Source of the DNA: Anastrepha obliqua
Lineage: Eukaryota > Arthropoda > Insecta > Diptera > Tephritidae
DNA length: 64,000 bases
Reading direction: 5' to 3'
Assembly: GCF_027943255.1 (NCBI RefSeq)
Contig: NC_072892.1
Coordinates: 119,615,792-119,679,791, forward strand
Shown: positions 43,640-55,426 of the stretch, piece by piece
Numbering within the stretch: position 1 is the first letter of the stretch
How the letters are laid out: every line of letters begins with the position of its first letter
The notes under the pieces: model-generated
Told to the model about the DNA's origin: nothing
The model's database searches: none
Seen by the model: the letters and a program-made list of their open reading frames with translations, nothing else
Translations under genes and position numbers: made by a program

Positions 43640-44682
43640 AATTAATGGCAACACAGATGGACGGAGTAGGTGAAGGGATTTATTGCGCAGAGGTGAACAT
43701 CATGCGGCCAATTAAGCTCCCAGTCCATTGCAGTATTTTTGAAGCAGAAGTCTTTGCGGTAGGAAAGGCTGCAGAAATAGCACTAGCAAGGACATCGAGC
43801 AGCTCCAACATAAATATATACGTTGACAGTCAAGCAGCAATAAAGGCAATAAACTCATATGGAATTTCCTCTCAAAACGTTCTTAGGACCAGGGAAGCCA
43901 TAGAGAGACTAACCGCAGACAGACGGTTACACATCTATTGGGTACCCGGACGTAAGGGCATTGCAGGAAACGAAATTGAAGATGAGATTTAACAAGAAAA
44001 CGACATACTGAAACCTTTAAATAGGTATACAACGACATCGCTGCGGACATGAAAATACGGATAAACAGGAGGTGGAATAATCTAGCCACTTGCAAAACCT
44101 CGCAAAAAATGTGTACACAGAATGCAGATAAATACGCCAGAATCTACTACTATCCCTGTCTAGAAAGGAAAGCAGAACTATCGTAGGTATACCGACAGGC
44201 CACAATTTGTTAGCGGCACAGGCATACGAGATGGGAATTACAAACATTGATAGCTGCAGATTTTGCAATGAACTAGAAGAGAGGGAAACTTCCCACGACA
44301 ATCGGTTATACATAACCGGAATGACCCGCATTTGTATCCGGCTAAGGACTGTCACTTCAGCAACATTCTCTCTATATGTATGATTGTTTATGCTGCTACA
44401 ACAACAACACAGGGAAACTCGAGAACACTTTTTTTGTTCTTGCGTTGCATTAGCTAGAACCCGAATGAAATGCTTAGGAGCTCTACAATATTACAGTTAG
44501 AATGTCTCTCGGGGTTAGAGATTCAGAGCTTACTTAGATTCGCCAAAGACGCTGGGTTATTACAAGAAGCCTACTACAAGGAAACGTAAGGGTCAAGCTC
44601 CATCTGGTACCACTAAGGACCATTAGGTCTATGTGATGGCTTTCAGCCAGCCAGGACAGCCTAACCTAACCTAACCTAATGG
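43640..44682 (+). mobile_element. Jockey-like LINE 3' fragment with CCTAA tail
   Basis: The frame 43650-43991 encodes a long part of RNase H: HCSIFEAEVFAVGKAAEIAL (catalytic Glu), INIYVDSQAAIKAINSYGIS (catalytic Asp) and LHIYWVPGRKGIAGNEIEDE (PGR instead of PGH). After a stop, damaged frames continue to the Cys region (IDSCRFCNELEERETSH) near 44250. The 3' end (44658-44682) is a (CCTAA)n run. Confidence 0.75.
44658..44682 (+). repeat. (CCTAA)n LINE tail
   Basis: Four to five units of CCTAA close the LINE. Related but diverged tails end the LINE copies at 6600, 20682 and about 46555. Confidence 0.8.
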
Positions 44683-44739
44683 CAACACAATTTGCTTGCT
44701 TAAGTGAATTTTAATTTTTATTTTAATTATATAACATCC

Positions 44740-45230
44740 AAGGCTTACTCTTTGCTATGCTTTATAAGATATAGGGTCTCTAAATTTTCAGATTCAGATA
44801 CTAAAGGTACTCTTTATCTCAGTGATTCGGTTGCATTTGGAGTATGCGGTATGCATTTGGCGACCTTCTAATCAAATTGCCATATAAATAGGACCATAAC
44901 GTGTTCAGAAAATGTTTCTCAAATTCGCATTTCGCTCTTTAAACTTTTCAGATTTCATTCTCTTAAGTCTGAAGACTCCTGCAGTATTGTTGTTATCCTT
45001 ACTTGTTAGAACGAATTAGATTTAATGTTTCCAAGTGGTATCTTCGAAAACTCTATTCCATTTTATTGCAACAATGTGAGAACACTATGTGCCAGTAATA
45101 CTGCTATTTATCGACCCATTCCAAAATTTAATACTCTAACCAATGTTGTATTGCTGGATTTTTCTCTACCAAAGGTATTTTTTTTTAATCTTTTGAATTA
45201 CTTTACTTTTACTGCAAAGTAGTTAAAGCA
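44740..45230 (+). mobile_element. Jockey-like LINE C-terminal relic
   Basis: Successive frames encode HLEYAVCIW, then RVQKMFLKFAFRSLNFSD, followed by FPSGIFENSIPFYCNNVRTL and YRPIPKFNTLTNVV, the post-thumb region of a Jockey-like reverse transcriptase lacking RNase H. Several frameshifts are present. It is a different LINE family from its left neighbour. Confidence 0.65.
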
Positions 45231-45819
45231 TAGACTTAGTAAAGACATAGATATACAAATTTTCTCATCCGCTTTGCGTAAATGTGGTATAGTAGAAAAG
45301 ATTATAAGTCACACAATATTTCAGTTTCATAGTTTTCAGGATTTTTCCAATAAAATATTTTCTGAAAGGTTCTACTTTCTAATTTTTACAATTTCTGTTC
45401 ATATTCCCAAAATAGAGTCTCAAAGACTGAAGAGAAGAAACATCCTAGACCCTCGTCAGATCGCAAATGCTCAATATACCATACCATTGACTATCAGGTC
45501 GTCGAGAACTTCGAAAACAAACTGAGATTGTGTTGGTGATATGCGAAAAAGTCAACCAATGACACTTCGTTGCTGTCTGAGCAACGTCTGGTTGGACGAA
45601 TGTATAAACACATGTGAAATGATAATGCAGAATTCGGCTGCCAAATCTCCCATGTGACGTGGCTGCCGAAGTTGCCCTCACAATTTTCTTTTTCACCATA
45701 GTTAAAGGGCAAACCTTGTAAACCTATCATCCTTGGATGTATAGAACTCACTTCTCTGAGAAATTTAACGGGTTAGCATATTTTTGCGGAAAGGTTTGAC
45801 TGGATTTGCTAAAGACTAG
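45231..45819. other. Non-coding spacer
   Basis: No recognisable coding or repeat content. Short complementary frames at 45445-45751 are not supported. Confidence 0.3.
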
Positions 45820-46560
45820 TGTGGTTAAGCCCCAGAGAGATAGAATCCATCAGTTGTGGCGATCTTAGTCCTTTTCGTAGAGCTTTCTTTAGGCACAGAC
45901 ATCACTGTGGTAAATATCGAAATCGTGAGGCAAGTTTGATTATCTTTAACGTATATACGCACGCCGTAACTAAAACTACTATAAATATATTCTCGGATAA
46001 CCAGGCGGCCATTAAATTAATGAATACGGCTATATGTAAAGGGTTTCCCAATAAGAGGTGTTATTTTGACATTCAAAGAAAAATGCTATTTTTTAATATA
46101 AATGATCGGACGCGATCAATACCATCGAATTCCGGCCATAAAAAGCGTTAGTCATCTCTCGATAGCGCAATTAATTCATTCATAACACCTGTTATTGGAA
46201 AACCCTTTACAAAGATCAACGATTGCACAAGAAGGCCGCGCAACCCTAAATGATATTACTGTAATATTCAAGGTCAGCTTTATTTGGGTTCTAGGGCACA
46301 GAGATATTGAGTTTGCTAGGAAAGGACCTACTCTTCAACTGCTCAGTCAGCCAGCTTTCTACTTTTTCAATCTTCTGACGATGCTGTCTGGTGTGGGGAT
46401 GGGACAAACCTGCGCTTCACAACAGCCACAAAATGATTGTACGTAGAGAAATAAATGAAGTTCCCGTGTCGCACTGTGGTATCACAATGGACCTGGATGG
46501 AGGTCTAAGTGAGTTAGTCGTACAGGCCAACTATCACCATAGCCTATCCTAACTTGTCTT
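45820..46560 (+). mobile_element. Jockey-like LINE RNase H fragment, split by a MITE
   Basis: Encodes INIFSDNQAAIKLMNTAI before the insertion (46038) and VSFIWVLGHRDIEFARKGPT after it, i.e. two consecutive RNase H catalytic blocks. The end near 46520-46560 (CACCATAGCCTATCCTAACT) is a degenerate version of the CCTAA-type tail of related copies. Confidence 0.65.
46039..46207. mobile_element. 169-bp MITE in LINE RNase H
   Basis: Inverted ends of about 28 bp: AAGGGTTTCCCAATAAGAGG on the left and AAGGGTTTTCCAATAACAGG in reverse complement on the right, with TA on each side. The same end sequence finishes the mariner-type relic at 51760-51865, which is a candidate for the family that mobilised it. 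Confidence 0.75.
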
Positions 46561-48969
46561 TTACGTATGTCAGAATATGATTGTCTTTCCAGCGTATCTA
46601 ACGACACGCAATTATGAAATTGCAAACGTTTTTCTTGGGCCCCACACCTTTACTTTGAGATCGCAGAGCGAAATCTTTCTAAAATCGACCCTATGTAACA
46701 CCACTCAATATAATCGACCAATGTTCGATTCGCCTACCAATCAAAAAAATCTTTGCTACTTTTGAAAACCAATCTACGGACCCTCTATGAGCAAACATAC
46801 ACATACAAATCAAAGTATATGAGCACAGGAATTGTTATTTTCGTACTTTACAATGTTTTACTTCTACAACAATGGCATACGAGCAGAGTACTGGCGATAG
46901 TTGTAAATCTCTCCGGTATCTCGGATTGCGCTATAAAATGGAACAGAAAAATAGCGCCAACTTGAAAAGTACACACACAGAAAAGTTTCCTCATATATAC
47001 ACCCATACATGCATATAACCATCAGCAGTTGCATGCAAGCAATCAAGTTGACCAACGCCAGCAGCTGACAAAAACAGCAGCTACAACAGCAGCATTGGCG
47101 GCAACGGCATTGCGTTGCAATCATTCGCTTGGAGCTGAGCTTGCGTCACAATACTTAAAACTAACAACGCAATATTCCAGCGAATTCATTTCCCAAGCTA
47201 AATGTAGCAACGGCAGCTCCAGTTTCATGTAAGAACTAAAACAAAAAATCCTCGAAGGAAAAAAGTACTCTCCCTCGGTGTCCAATCAACCAGTCAACTA
47301 ACTATGTTAACCAGCTAGAATTTCGTGTAAGTGACAACCGAGTGCCACTAGCAAAGTCCTCCCACTACATGCACAGTATTTCAACCAGTGGTATATCCTA
47401 AATCCTGGCTACTCGTGTCAACTTCAACAAAAGTGCAGTGTACGCCAATTTTATTTAGCCGTATGTGCGTGAGTGGGCAAAACCTAGCCCAAGGATGGTC
47501 AGACGCACATACGTACATATGTGTGTACTTGTGTACATGTAAGGCACATACAGAAAAACGCCTTCACACATACAGATGCAGCACCACCTAAAAACAAACC
47601 ACGCAACGCTGCCAATATCGCCGGCAGTTATGCGTTCCAAATTCCAAATGGCAGCAACAGCTGAAGTCGTCCCGTCAAGCAGTCAACCATCAAAGCGTCT
47701 CACATTGATGCAGTCATTCGTATGTCACATTCATTTTCCGAGCTTTGAGGTACTCCAGCATTGTTTTCATTCATTTTCGGGTCTCACCAAGTGTTTTAGG
47801 TTATGTGCAGTATGTATGTGTATATGTATGTGTACGAGTATACTCAAGTATAATTATGTGACAGCGCGCTACAGCTGAAGACCGCACCAAAAGCACCACA
47901 CTGATACACCCACTGAATGTAACTTTGAGCTCATATTTGCACACCCTTTCATTACAGGCGTTGCTCGGTACCGCAGCTGTTTTTTTTGTTTTCTTAACTT
48001 GTTTTTGTTTGTGCTTTTATTATAACTGTTGCTTTGTGTTCGTTAACGCCTTATTGCATTTGCTGCGTACCCAGAAAATTTGTGACCACAGTGCAATGCA
48101 ACCAGGAGTGGTCAATTAGTCACATGTTACAACTGTTGTTGCTTTTGTTTTTGCTTAGCGTGTGCTAACATATACCTAAGCATTTGTTTGAATGTATGAG
48201 TGGAGTAGGAGCTCTATTAATAAAGCTTTTTTGCATGCAATTGCAAGTTAATGGCAGAAAATTTGAAAATCTCCAATGGTGAAGTTATTAAAACCATAAA
48301 AACAGTTGTTTTGGTTGGCCGTAATCTTTACGAGTTTTATCAACGAAATTGATATTTAATAATTATTTTGAAATTTGCAATCAATTAAAAAAATAAATAT
48401 CTGAGTTTTAGTGCAATAAAAAACTCAAAACACTACACCTCAACCAGTCTCATCCAATTTTGTATAACTTTGAATGACTATTTAACAACTTTTTTGCTAA
48501 ATAAAAATTAAATGATTTTGAGTAATGGAAATCTGTATTTTGACCTTTGTTTGTCTCTTTGTATGCTCCAGCTGTTTAGTTAACAATTGTCAATTACATT
48601 CTGTCAAAAAAATATCGGAGTTTGTTCATTTTAAAAGCGCGCGTTCCACATACTTGTATGCAAGGCATATCTATACGCCTTGCTTGTATGGCTAATTTTT
48701 TTTCTGGAATGTTGTTACAACTGTCCTCTATAGTGCCGCAAAGTTTAAGCGAGATCTGTCAATTATTGTAGCTAGTTTTTGGCAATCAACCGCGGATGTG
48801 CTCTGCGATTTTCACTTTGGATAAAAATATCGAACAAAGAATTTGTCTTAAATTTTGTGTTTTGAGCGGGATTTCGTGTGCCGAATCGTTGAAAATAAAT
48901 GTTGAAGAACGCCTATGGCGAGTGTGCTTTATCCAAAACAGGGGTATACGAGTAAAATAAAATAAATAA
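46561..48969. other. Host-like non-coding DNA
   Basis: About 2.4 kb without recognised transposon sequence. Contains CAG/CAA-rich stretches (47050-47110) and GTATGT microsatellites (47810-47830). Frames here start only at TTG or GTG, or lack domains. It may hold regulatory or untranslated sequence of a host gene, but nothing specific is visible. Confidence 0.3.
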
Positions 48970-49272
48970 TTGGCGCGTACACTTCTGTTAGGTGTTTGGC
49001 CGAGCTCCTCCTCCTATTTGTGGTGTGCGTCTTGATGTTGTTCCACAAAATGGAGGGACCTACAGTTTCAAGCCGACTCCGAACGGCAGATATTTTTATG
49101 AGGAGCTTTTTCATGGCAGAAATACACTCGGAGGTTTGCCATTGCCTGCCGAGGGGCGATCGCTATTAGAAAAATGTTTTTATTAATTTTGCTTTCACCG
49201 AGATTCGAACCAACGATCTCTCAGTGAATTCCGAATGGTGATCACGCACCAACCCATTCGGCTACGGCGGCC
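48970..49272 (-). repeat. SINE copy, full length
   Basis: Minus-strand member of the SINE family with a well-preserved body (GTGTGCGTCTTGATGTTGTT, GGCAGAAATACACTCGGAGG) and tRNA-like head ending near 49272. It abuts the 5' side of a mariner coding region. Confidence 0.88.
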
Positions 49273-49274
49273 GA

Positions 49275-50120
49275 GTGTATAAGGCTTTTACAGAGGGCCG
49301 AGAAGTCGTGGAAGGTTTGCCTGGTTGCCCATCATGGTGCTGGAAAACGATTATTTTAGTTTGAGGCAGATAGCTTGTGACCTTAGCCATTTTACACCAC
49401 CAATTGGGCATGAGACGCGGGACTGCTCGACTCGTTCCAAGAGAGTTGAATTTCTTCAAAAAAATTAATCGGAAGAAGGTGGCTGAAAGCATGCTTGAGC
49501 AAGTGAATTCGGACCCAATCCACCGCATTATAACAGGTGATGAGACGTGGGTATATCAGTTTGACATGCAAACAGAGCCGAACCCCAAAAAACCACTTCA
49601 AAGTCGGTCAAAACTGGAATTCATTCCAACTGGAATTCATTCAACGATAAATAAAGAATATTATTTGGAAGTTATGCGGCGCTTGCGGCGAGAGAATGTG
49701 CGTAAGGAACGGCCCAATTTGTGGAAAGAAAACCCATGGACCTTGCACCATGATAACGCAGCGTCTCACAAGGGTCATATTGTGAACAATTTTTTTACCA
49801 AAAACTCGACAAATATCATCGAACAACCACCGTTTTCACCGGATTTAGCCCCCTGTAACTTTTTCCTTTTCCCAAAATTTAAATTGCCACTCCGCGGACG
49901 CCGCTATGAGCCGATAGAGGTCATTAAGGAGAATTCACTAAAGGAGCTGATGAAGATCTCTTCAAACGTGTTTAAAAGATGCTTTGATGACTGGACTAAC
50001 CATTGACATATGTGTATTGCTTCGAATGGAGCTTATTTTGAAGTCGACAAAATAAATTTTGATGACTAAACAATTATTTTGCGTTTTGTTGAACAATTTC
50101 CGGTACATTTTTGACAGAAT
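49275..50120 (+). mobile_element. 5'-truncated mariner element
   Basis: Starts immediately after a SINE. It contains a degraded N-terminal DNA-binding portion (to about 49376) and an open catalytic region (49377-50006). It ends near 50120 with 3' untranslated sequence (AAGTCGACAAAATAAATTTT). The left terminal repeat is missing. Confidence 0.7.
49377..50006 (+). pseudogene. Mariner transposase catalytic region, Asp-to-Asn at the third catalytic site
   Basis: The 209-codon open frame has no ATG at its start (first codon GTG), so it is the surviving part of a truncated gene. It encodes GMRRGTARLVPRELNFFKKI, IITGDETWVYQFDMQTEP (first catalytic Asp), LHHDNAASHKGHIVNNFF (second) and PPFSPDLAPCNFFLFPKFKL, where the third Asp is Asn. 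The segment after KPLQSRSK is shortened, and a 16-base tandem duplication (AACTGGAATTCATTCC) lies at the lesion near 49613-49645. It then runs to DDWTNH and a stop. It is catalytically dead by sequence. A DD34N change is also known in the mariner domain of the primate SETMAR protein, which retains DNA binding. Confidence 0.78.
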
Positions 50121-50279
50121 GTAGATGTATGACGTCATTTGCAAAATTTGTAAATCTTTCGATAGGGTCATTAATTTCAGTCCATCTTGTAAATAAATAT
50201 TTGATGTACATTTCGTAACAATAGCAAATGGACTTATTGGCAATTTTTGAAATTTATTTGCTTCTTATTTAGTTTTAAT

Positions 50280-50305
50280 TATATATATATATATATAATA
50301 TATAT
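50280..50305 (+). repeat. (TA)n microsatellite
   Basis: A run of TA dinucleotides with one phase break. Confidence 0.85.
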
Positions 50306-50329
50306 TTTCCGGAATTCTATTTTCGGTAT

Positions 50330-51130
50330 AGCCAACAGAGTTAACTTAGATTTTTCCATTACTTTCTTTCAGCTGTTAAAACGTGTTTCGATCAAACAGA
50401 AAAAATCGCAGGCAGCCATATCAGCTGAATTCGATGGCTGGTCGATGGTTTACGTTTCGTTCGTGGTCAAAATCTCACGGATAATGATGGGCACTGTGCG
50501 ATGGTGGGGTGCAAATCCACAATTGTTTCCCCACATATTCTTTTATTTTGGCGAATTGCTTCACGTAAACGTCTCGAGGCGCTTAACACCCAATTAATAG
50601 TCCTTATTAACTATCTAACCTTCTGGCAAAAATTCGTGGTGTACCGTTGTAATCCATAAAAGCTGTGAGCTATGCTTTCTTTTTTGGCTGAACATGGTTT
50701 TCATGGTCTTGTTTCATTATGAGCTCTTCACTCTCTCGCTGGATGTCTGGATTGCGTATTGCACTCATAAACCTTGTCTCCAGTAATGAAGGGCTTGATG
50801 AATGTTGGGTCAGACTCAACCTTGAAAACCATGCCATGTCATGTCTTTGGCGATATCAACGCGGTCTCTTTTTTCATAAAATTCAGGTCCATTGCGACCA
50901 ACTTTGCAACAACATACCGCAAATCCAAATCATTAACTACAATGTCCTGAACGGATCCACAAGCACTGTTCAACTCCTATGCCAGTTTTAGTTAATTTGC
51001 GGTTATTGTTCAACTGTTCTTTCACTTTTTTGATGTTTTCATCCGTTTTTGGTGTGAATCGAGTACGACGAACTACCCCTACGATTGACTCATGATGTTT
51101 TCTGAAGCGTTCATCCGGCTATTTTCTTTA
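50330..51130 (-). mobile_element. Mariner relic
   Basis: From the right, minus-strand frames encode KTDENIKKVKEQL then DIAKDM, and finally SRRLREAIRQNKRI followed by a degraded catalytic C-terminus. Many stops. Orientation is opposite to the mariner at 49275-50120. Confidence 0.6.
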
Positions 51131-51481
51131 AAATATCTTTACCGAAACAGTTTCCTAACATTTCAAAGGTTTTCGCTTTTAGATTCAATGACGTCTATTT
51201 TCAAAACAAAATTTAATACAAACTCGTTGTTGTAAATTCAAATCGATTTTTAAAATTGTAGAAAATCGAAAGTACCGGGCGCTTGTTCCGAAAGCTTTTT
51301 GATCAAAATTGGGTTTTGTTATTGCTTAAGATTTTGATATAAGCTCTAAGGAATGCTTACATCGGCTTTCACGGTCTTTTTTATGGATCGGCAACAGATG
51401 ATTAGTTTGCGGTGATGGGAAAGAGGCATAACTTAACACCCCATCACATATGGAGCACGTTATCTGGTGCTCTCACCTTGG

Positions 51482-51573
51482 CACTTTCAAGAGCTTCGAA
51501 CCTGGGGTTTTGAGACTGGGCACTGCGGAATTATAGTCATGCACCAACTCATCCGACCACGGTGGTCAGGGTG
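51482..51573 (-). repeat. SINE head fragment
   Basis: Reverse complement reads ACCACGGTGGTC-flanked ...TGGTGCATGACTATAATTCC and a B-box remnant near 51490. Only the tRNA-like head of the SINE remains. Confidence 0.6.
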
Positions 51574-51689
51574 GATGTTTTCTTGCCAATTGGAGTATTA
51601 ATTCAGCGATCTTTCAAAGAACTTGTCTGAAGCTTTATATTTACTTGTATAGTTATTTTGAGTCATTAAGTAGCTTTAAATACTTTTTC

Positions 51690-51757
51690 CTAATTTTGGT
51701 GTTTCGCTAAGATTGGAACCTACGTTCTCTCTGTGAATTCCGAATGATAGTCACGCC
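51690..51757 (-). repeat. SINE head fragment
   Basis: Matches the SINE region GATTGGAACCTACGTTCTCT and GAATTCCGAATGATAGTCAC, about 70 bases, cut at 51757 where mariner-like sequence begins. Confidence 0.65.
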
Positions 51758-51759
51758 GA

Positions 51760-51865
51760 AATTGGATGGTATTGATCTGCACAACGTTTATTTTCAACAA
51801 GACAACGCTACGTGCCACACAAGCAACGAAACCATTGATCATAACACCTCTTTTTGGAAAACCCT
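51760..51865 (+). mobile_element. Mariner-type fragment with terminal repeat
   Basis: Encodes LDGIDLHNVYFQQDNATCHT (block around the second catalytic Asp) and then runs into GGAAAACCCTTTA. That end is shared with the 169-bp MITE at 46039-46207. Most of the element has been deleted. Confidence 0.6.
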
Positions 51866-52619
51866 TTATTAATAATTTCATATTAATTAAAAATCAATTC
51901 CTTCCAAAATTTTCGGACTTGAAATTGTCATCAGAGCTAAGCTCTAGTAAATTTTTTTCTCAAAATTTCATGTAGAATCTGAGTCTAATGGGAAAGATGT
52001 TGAAAAAAGTGTTTTTTATAAATTTATCAGAAATTTGTGTAACCAGTTCAAATACTCCCTATTGCCATGCCTTCCAATTGAGACCCCTCTGCAAATATAA
52101 GCGTAGGCGTGCACACTTAAGTGGAAAGCATTTATGAGTCCTTTGAAAAAGCGACGACGACACAGATTCAAACGCAAAGGAGCAATGAAGTGTCTGAAAC
52201 TGGCTCATATTGAACGGGAATGGGCAAGAAGAAGAAGAGTCGAGTGCTGATTGATGCACTTAAATGTGCGCGAGTTCAATAGCAATAAATACTTGAAATT
52301 TCCCAAAAGGCTGCAGCACTTAGAGTACTTAGCGCACGGAACATTGAATGCAAACACAACAAAAGCGTTTGCAACGCCGACAGTAACGCAAGCAAGAGTG
52401 GCAAGCAAAGTAACCGCAGCAGCGCAACAACATTTGCCATACAAAGCAAACGCGTCAGTTAAGCTACTTTGCAAAACAAGAAAAAAAATATCGAAGAGCG
52501 CCAAAAATACACTCAAAAAGGGTATTTGCACAGTCCGCGGTTTATGTCAAGCAGTGCATCGCAGGCGCAACGTGGCACAGTGTAATGCGTGTGACCAGAA
52601 ATAATAAAATGAAGGGACG
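51866..52619. other. Host-like non-coding DNA with an unconfirmed ORF
   Basis: A 116-codon frame from an ATG at 52254 to 52604 is basic and lacks any recognised domain or signal peptide. Composition (AAC/GCA-rich) is like untranslated leader DNA of flies. I do not call it a gene. Confidence 0.3.
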
Positions 52620-52870
52620 TGGTTTGAACCTCCGCAGCTCAACTGCTTCTACATTTCTTTACATCAATCGACATGAATCCTTTTTTGGACGATTGTCGAA
52701 TTATGTGATATTAAGCGAGAGCAAATCTCCTTTGAATGTTTGCTGGTTCCACGAAAACCCAAGTATGCCTTAGTCTCGCGATATGTCACATGATGATCTA
52801 TCGTTATCACGCGTTATTTTTTCTACCGTCTTCACGAAATTCATCCTACAAGGATCGACGACTGCAAATA
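52620..52870 (-). mobile_element. Mariner N-terminal fragment
   Basis: Minus-strand frames encode VDPCRMNFVKTVEKITRD then CSRLISHNST, a DNA-binding region of the same mariner family as the relic at 20775-21660. It is joined to the C-terminus of the next mariner. Confidence 0.55.
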
Positions 52871-52879
52871 AGCTTACAC

Positions 52880-53785
52880 AGCTGTTATGACCTCGCATTC
52901 CGTGCATGCGTTTTTCAGGTCTGGAAACAGATGGAAAGCTGTAGACCAAATCTGGTGAATACGGTGGATGCTCCAACTATTCGAACTTTATTATTTATTG
53001 ATTTATTCATGGATTTTAGCCATTGTCAAAATGATATTGTGACACGGAGCATTGTCAAAATAAAAAATAATGGTTTTTTTCAAACTGGGTTTTTTCACGA
53101 TTTTTTTCCTTAAGCTGGTCTAAAAGGTTACAGTAATATTCAGAGTTTATTGTTGTACCAGTTTGCAAGTAATCCACAAACAAAAATCCCTTTCGCATCA
53201 CAAAAAACAGATGCTAACACCTTCTTTGCCTATTTTTGGTTGACACCAATCTTTGGCATCTTTCTTTGATTAAGAATCATGGTTATAGACCCAAGTCTCA
53301 TCCATAGTGATGAACTGATGCACAAAATCCTCTTTATCCTTTCGAAAACGGTCGAAATATTGCCGGATGCTCAAAAAGCCGTACTCGAATGTGTTTTTGT
53401 TCCATTGATAGCGAATGCGGCACCCATTGTGCCCACAGAACTCTGAAATTCAGTACTTCACTCAAAATATCGCTTACACTGCCCCATGAAATGCCTAGGG
53501 TTTCTACTAAATCTCTTTTAATCACTCGACAGTTTTCCAATACGATATCCTGTGTTTTGTCTACAATTTCTGTGTTTATTGCTGTTTTTGGACATGCCTG
53601 ATGTGGATCGTCCTCAAGGCTTGTTCCGGCTTGTACGTTAAATTTTTTTTATTTACATTTTTCTAATGGACTAATTGATGGCGAAAAGTCCTTATACACT
53701 TCAAGATTCGCTCATGAATTTCCTTTGCTTTTAAACCTTCCAAAAATAAAAATTCTATGTCTCCACGATACTTGATTTTTTCCAT
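52880..53785 (-). mobile_element. Mariner relic, nearly full-length coding region
   Basis: The minus strand starts at an ATG (53785) encoding MEKIKYRGDIEFLFLEGLKA, the mariner N-terminus. It continues (with shifts) through CRVIKRDLVETLGISWGSVS, HNGCRIRYQWNKNTFEYG, QFITMDETWVYNHDS (first catalytic Asp), FDNAPCHN (second) and a damaged C-terminal FHLFPDLKNACTE. Numerous frameshifts and stops are present. The block PPYSPDL is present near 52960. Confidence 0.7.
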
Positions 53786-54129
53786 TGTAGAAAAAACTGT
53801 GGCACCTCGACACCAAATGGCTCGTAAACAAAGAAGGAATTTACAGATGGAAATGAAACTTCACCTACGTCCACGATAAGAGAACCGCAAAACTTATTGA
53901 ACAACGTAGTATGCGCGATTATGCCAAAAAAATACCAAATTTTCAATGTAAATTTTGAATTAAAGTTCATCACACGAAATGTTGCAAAGGCACAAAATAT
54001 TAAAGATAACCCTCGGATACTAAAGCTTACTGGCCGGAATTTTAAATCGTCAGTGGCATTCGCTGTCGTAAATGCGGGCAAATGAGTTTTTTCCATGGCC
54101 ATTACCCGATCATAAAAAAAAGCAATAGG

Positions 54130-54590
54130 TGCATTTGTAAATCTTCGTCTGTTGTGGCAGTCCAAGCAAATGAACATTACAACAAAAATACGGATTTTCA
54201 ACTCCAATGTTAAATCAGTTCTGCTCTACGCCTGTGAAACATGGTGTTTGTCTGCTGAAGTTGTACAGAAGCTTCAAGTGTTCGTGAACCGCTGCTTGAG
54301 ACGCAATCTACATATCTGGTGGCCCGACAACTGGATATCTAACACCGAATTGCATCGACGATGCCATCAAAAACCAATTGCAAGTGAAATAAGAGAACAT
54401 AAATGGAGATGGCTTGGCCATACCCTACGGGAAAGGTGGCACTGAAATCAGCAGACAAGCGCTGGACTGGAACCTCCAAGGACAGCGTAGAAAAGGCAGA
54501 CCCAGGAGCTCTTGGCGACGCTGCATCGAAGAGGAATACATACAAAGTCGTGGACAAAACAATGACATGGTAGCAAGTGAAAAATAGCGC
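54130..54590 (+). mobile_element. RTE-like LINE C-terminal fragment
   Basis: Encodes TTKIRIFNSNVKSVLLYACE then FVNRCLRRNLHIWWPDNWIS and REHKWRWLGHTLRERWH, followed after a stop by a damaged GRPRSSWRR-like tail. This is the region after the reverse transcriptase palm. The 5' part is missing. Confidence 0.7.
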
Positions 54591-55426
54591 ATATACGAAA
54601 TTTCATCGGAGTCGGACCATGTTTACTATTTTTGCACACCGCTTACGTGGAGATGTTGCACTGTCTATTGCGAGCTGCCCTCACTCAATCAACTCACTGC
54701 ACCCAAAGTCACTTGCATTCGCGAGGAAGTACTTATAACAATGCGCCACATGTGGTAAATGGTACGAATAACACGAAAAAGGGCGAGGGGGTAGATGAAG
54801 CAGCTCACTGTGCAGATGTTCACAATGGCAGCCATTGTTTGTGCAATGAGGCGACACTACCACAAAAAGCAAACCATTGAGTGAGTGTCTGTGGCTCCAA
54901 CTGCCGCGCAAACTGAAAGAGGATTCACATCAAACTCGAAATAGGATGCGAATTGATGCTTGGTGGTATGCTGGCGTAATTTCAAATGCATTGGAAATGC
55001 TTGTAGTGCGAAACAAATGTCATTCAATTGACAACGCCAGCAATGGAAGCCAGAGTACTTTGCATACTTTGACTTTGGCGCCGCTGTTGTGGTTGGAGTT
55101 CGCATCGCAAAAATATTCACAAAAGCCGAGCATCAGGATAATGAGAAATGACGTTCCATTGTGATTGACTGCTTAAGTGGCATTGCTACTTATAACACAG
55201 AAAAACAAAAATTAGTTGCTTTCGTTTTATTAATTAGTAGAGGAATTTATTTTCTCCTACTTACATATGTAACTCAATGGAATATATGGTTTGTATATTT
55301 TTGTTGTTCCTTTTTTCTAAGACGAATTTATGTACACTTACTATAACAATTATTATCTAAATCTCTCAATTCACAAACATATTTATGCTTATGTTTATAA
55401 TAATTTGATTATTATAAGCTTTTTGC
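54591..55426. other. Host-like non-coding DNA downstream of the third peritrophin-like gene
   Basis: No transposon sequence is recognised. Short frames on both strands (e.g. 54632-54880, 54857-55164) are mutually complementary and carry no domain. Confidence 0.3.

Noticed and set aside
47029..47232. 67-codon plus frame rich in Ala and Gln
   Set aside because: First codon is TTG, no ATG in frame; repeat-like CAG/CAA content explains the openness.
52251..52604. Basic 116-codon plus frame
   Set aside because: ATG present at 52254, but no domain or conservation evidence; sequence resembles fly untranslated leader DNA.
53755..54207. 150-codon minus-strand frame
   Set aside because: Begins at TTG and overlaps antisense LINE coding and the start of a mariner; not a gene.
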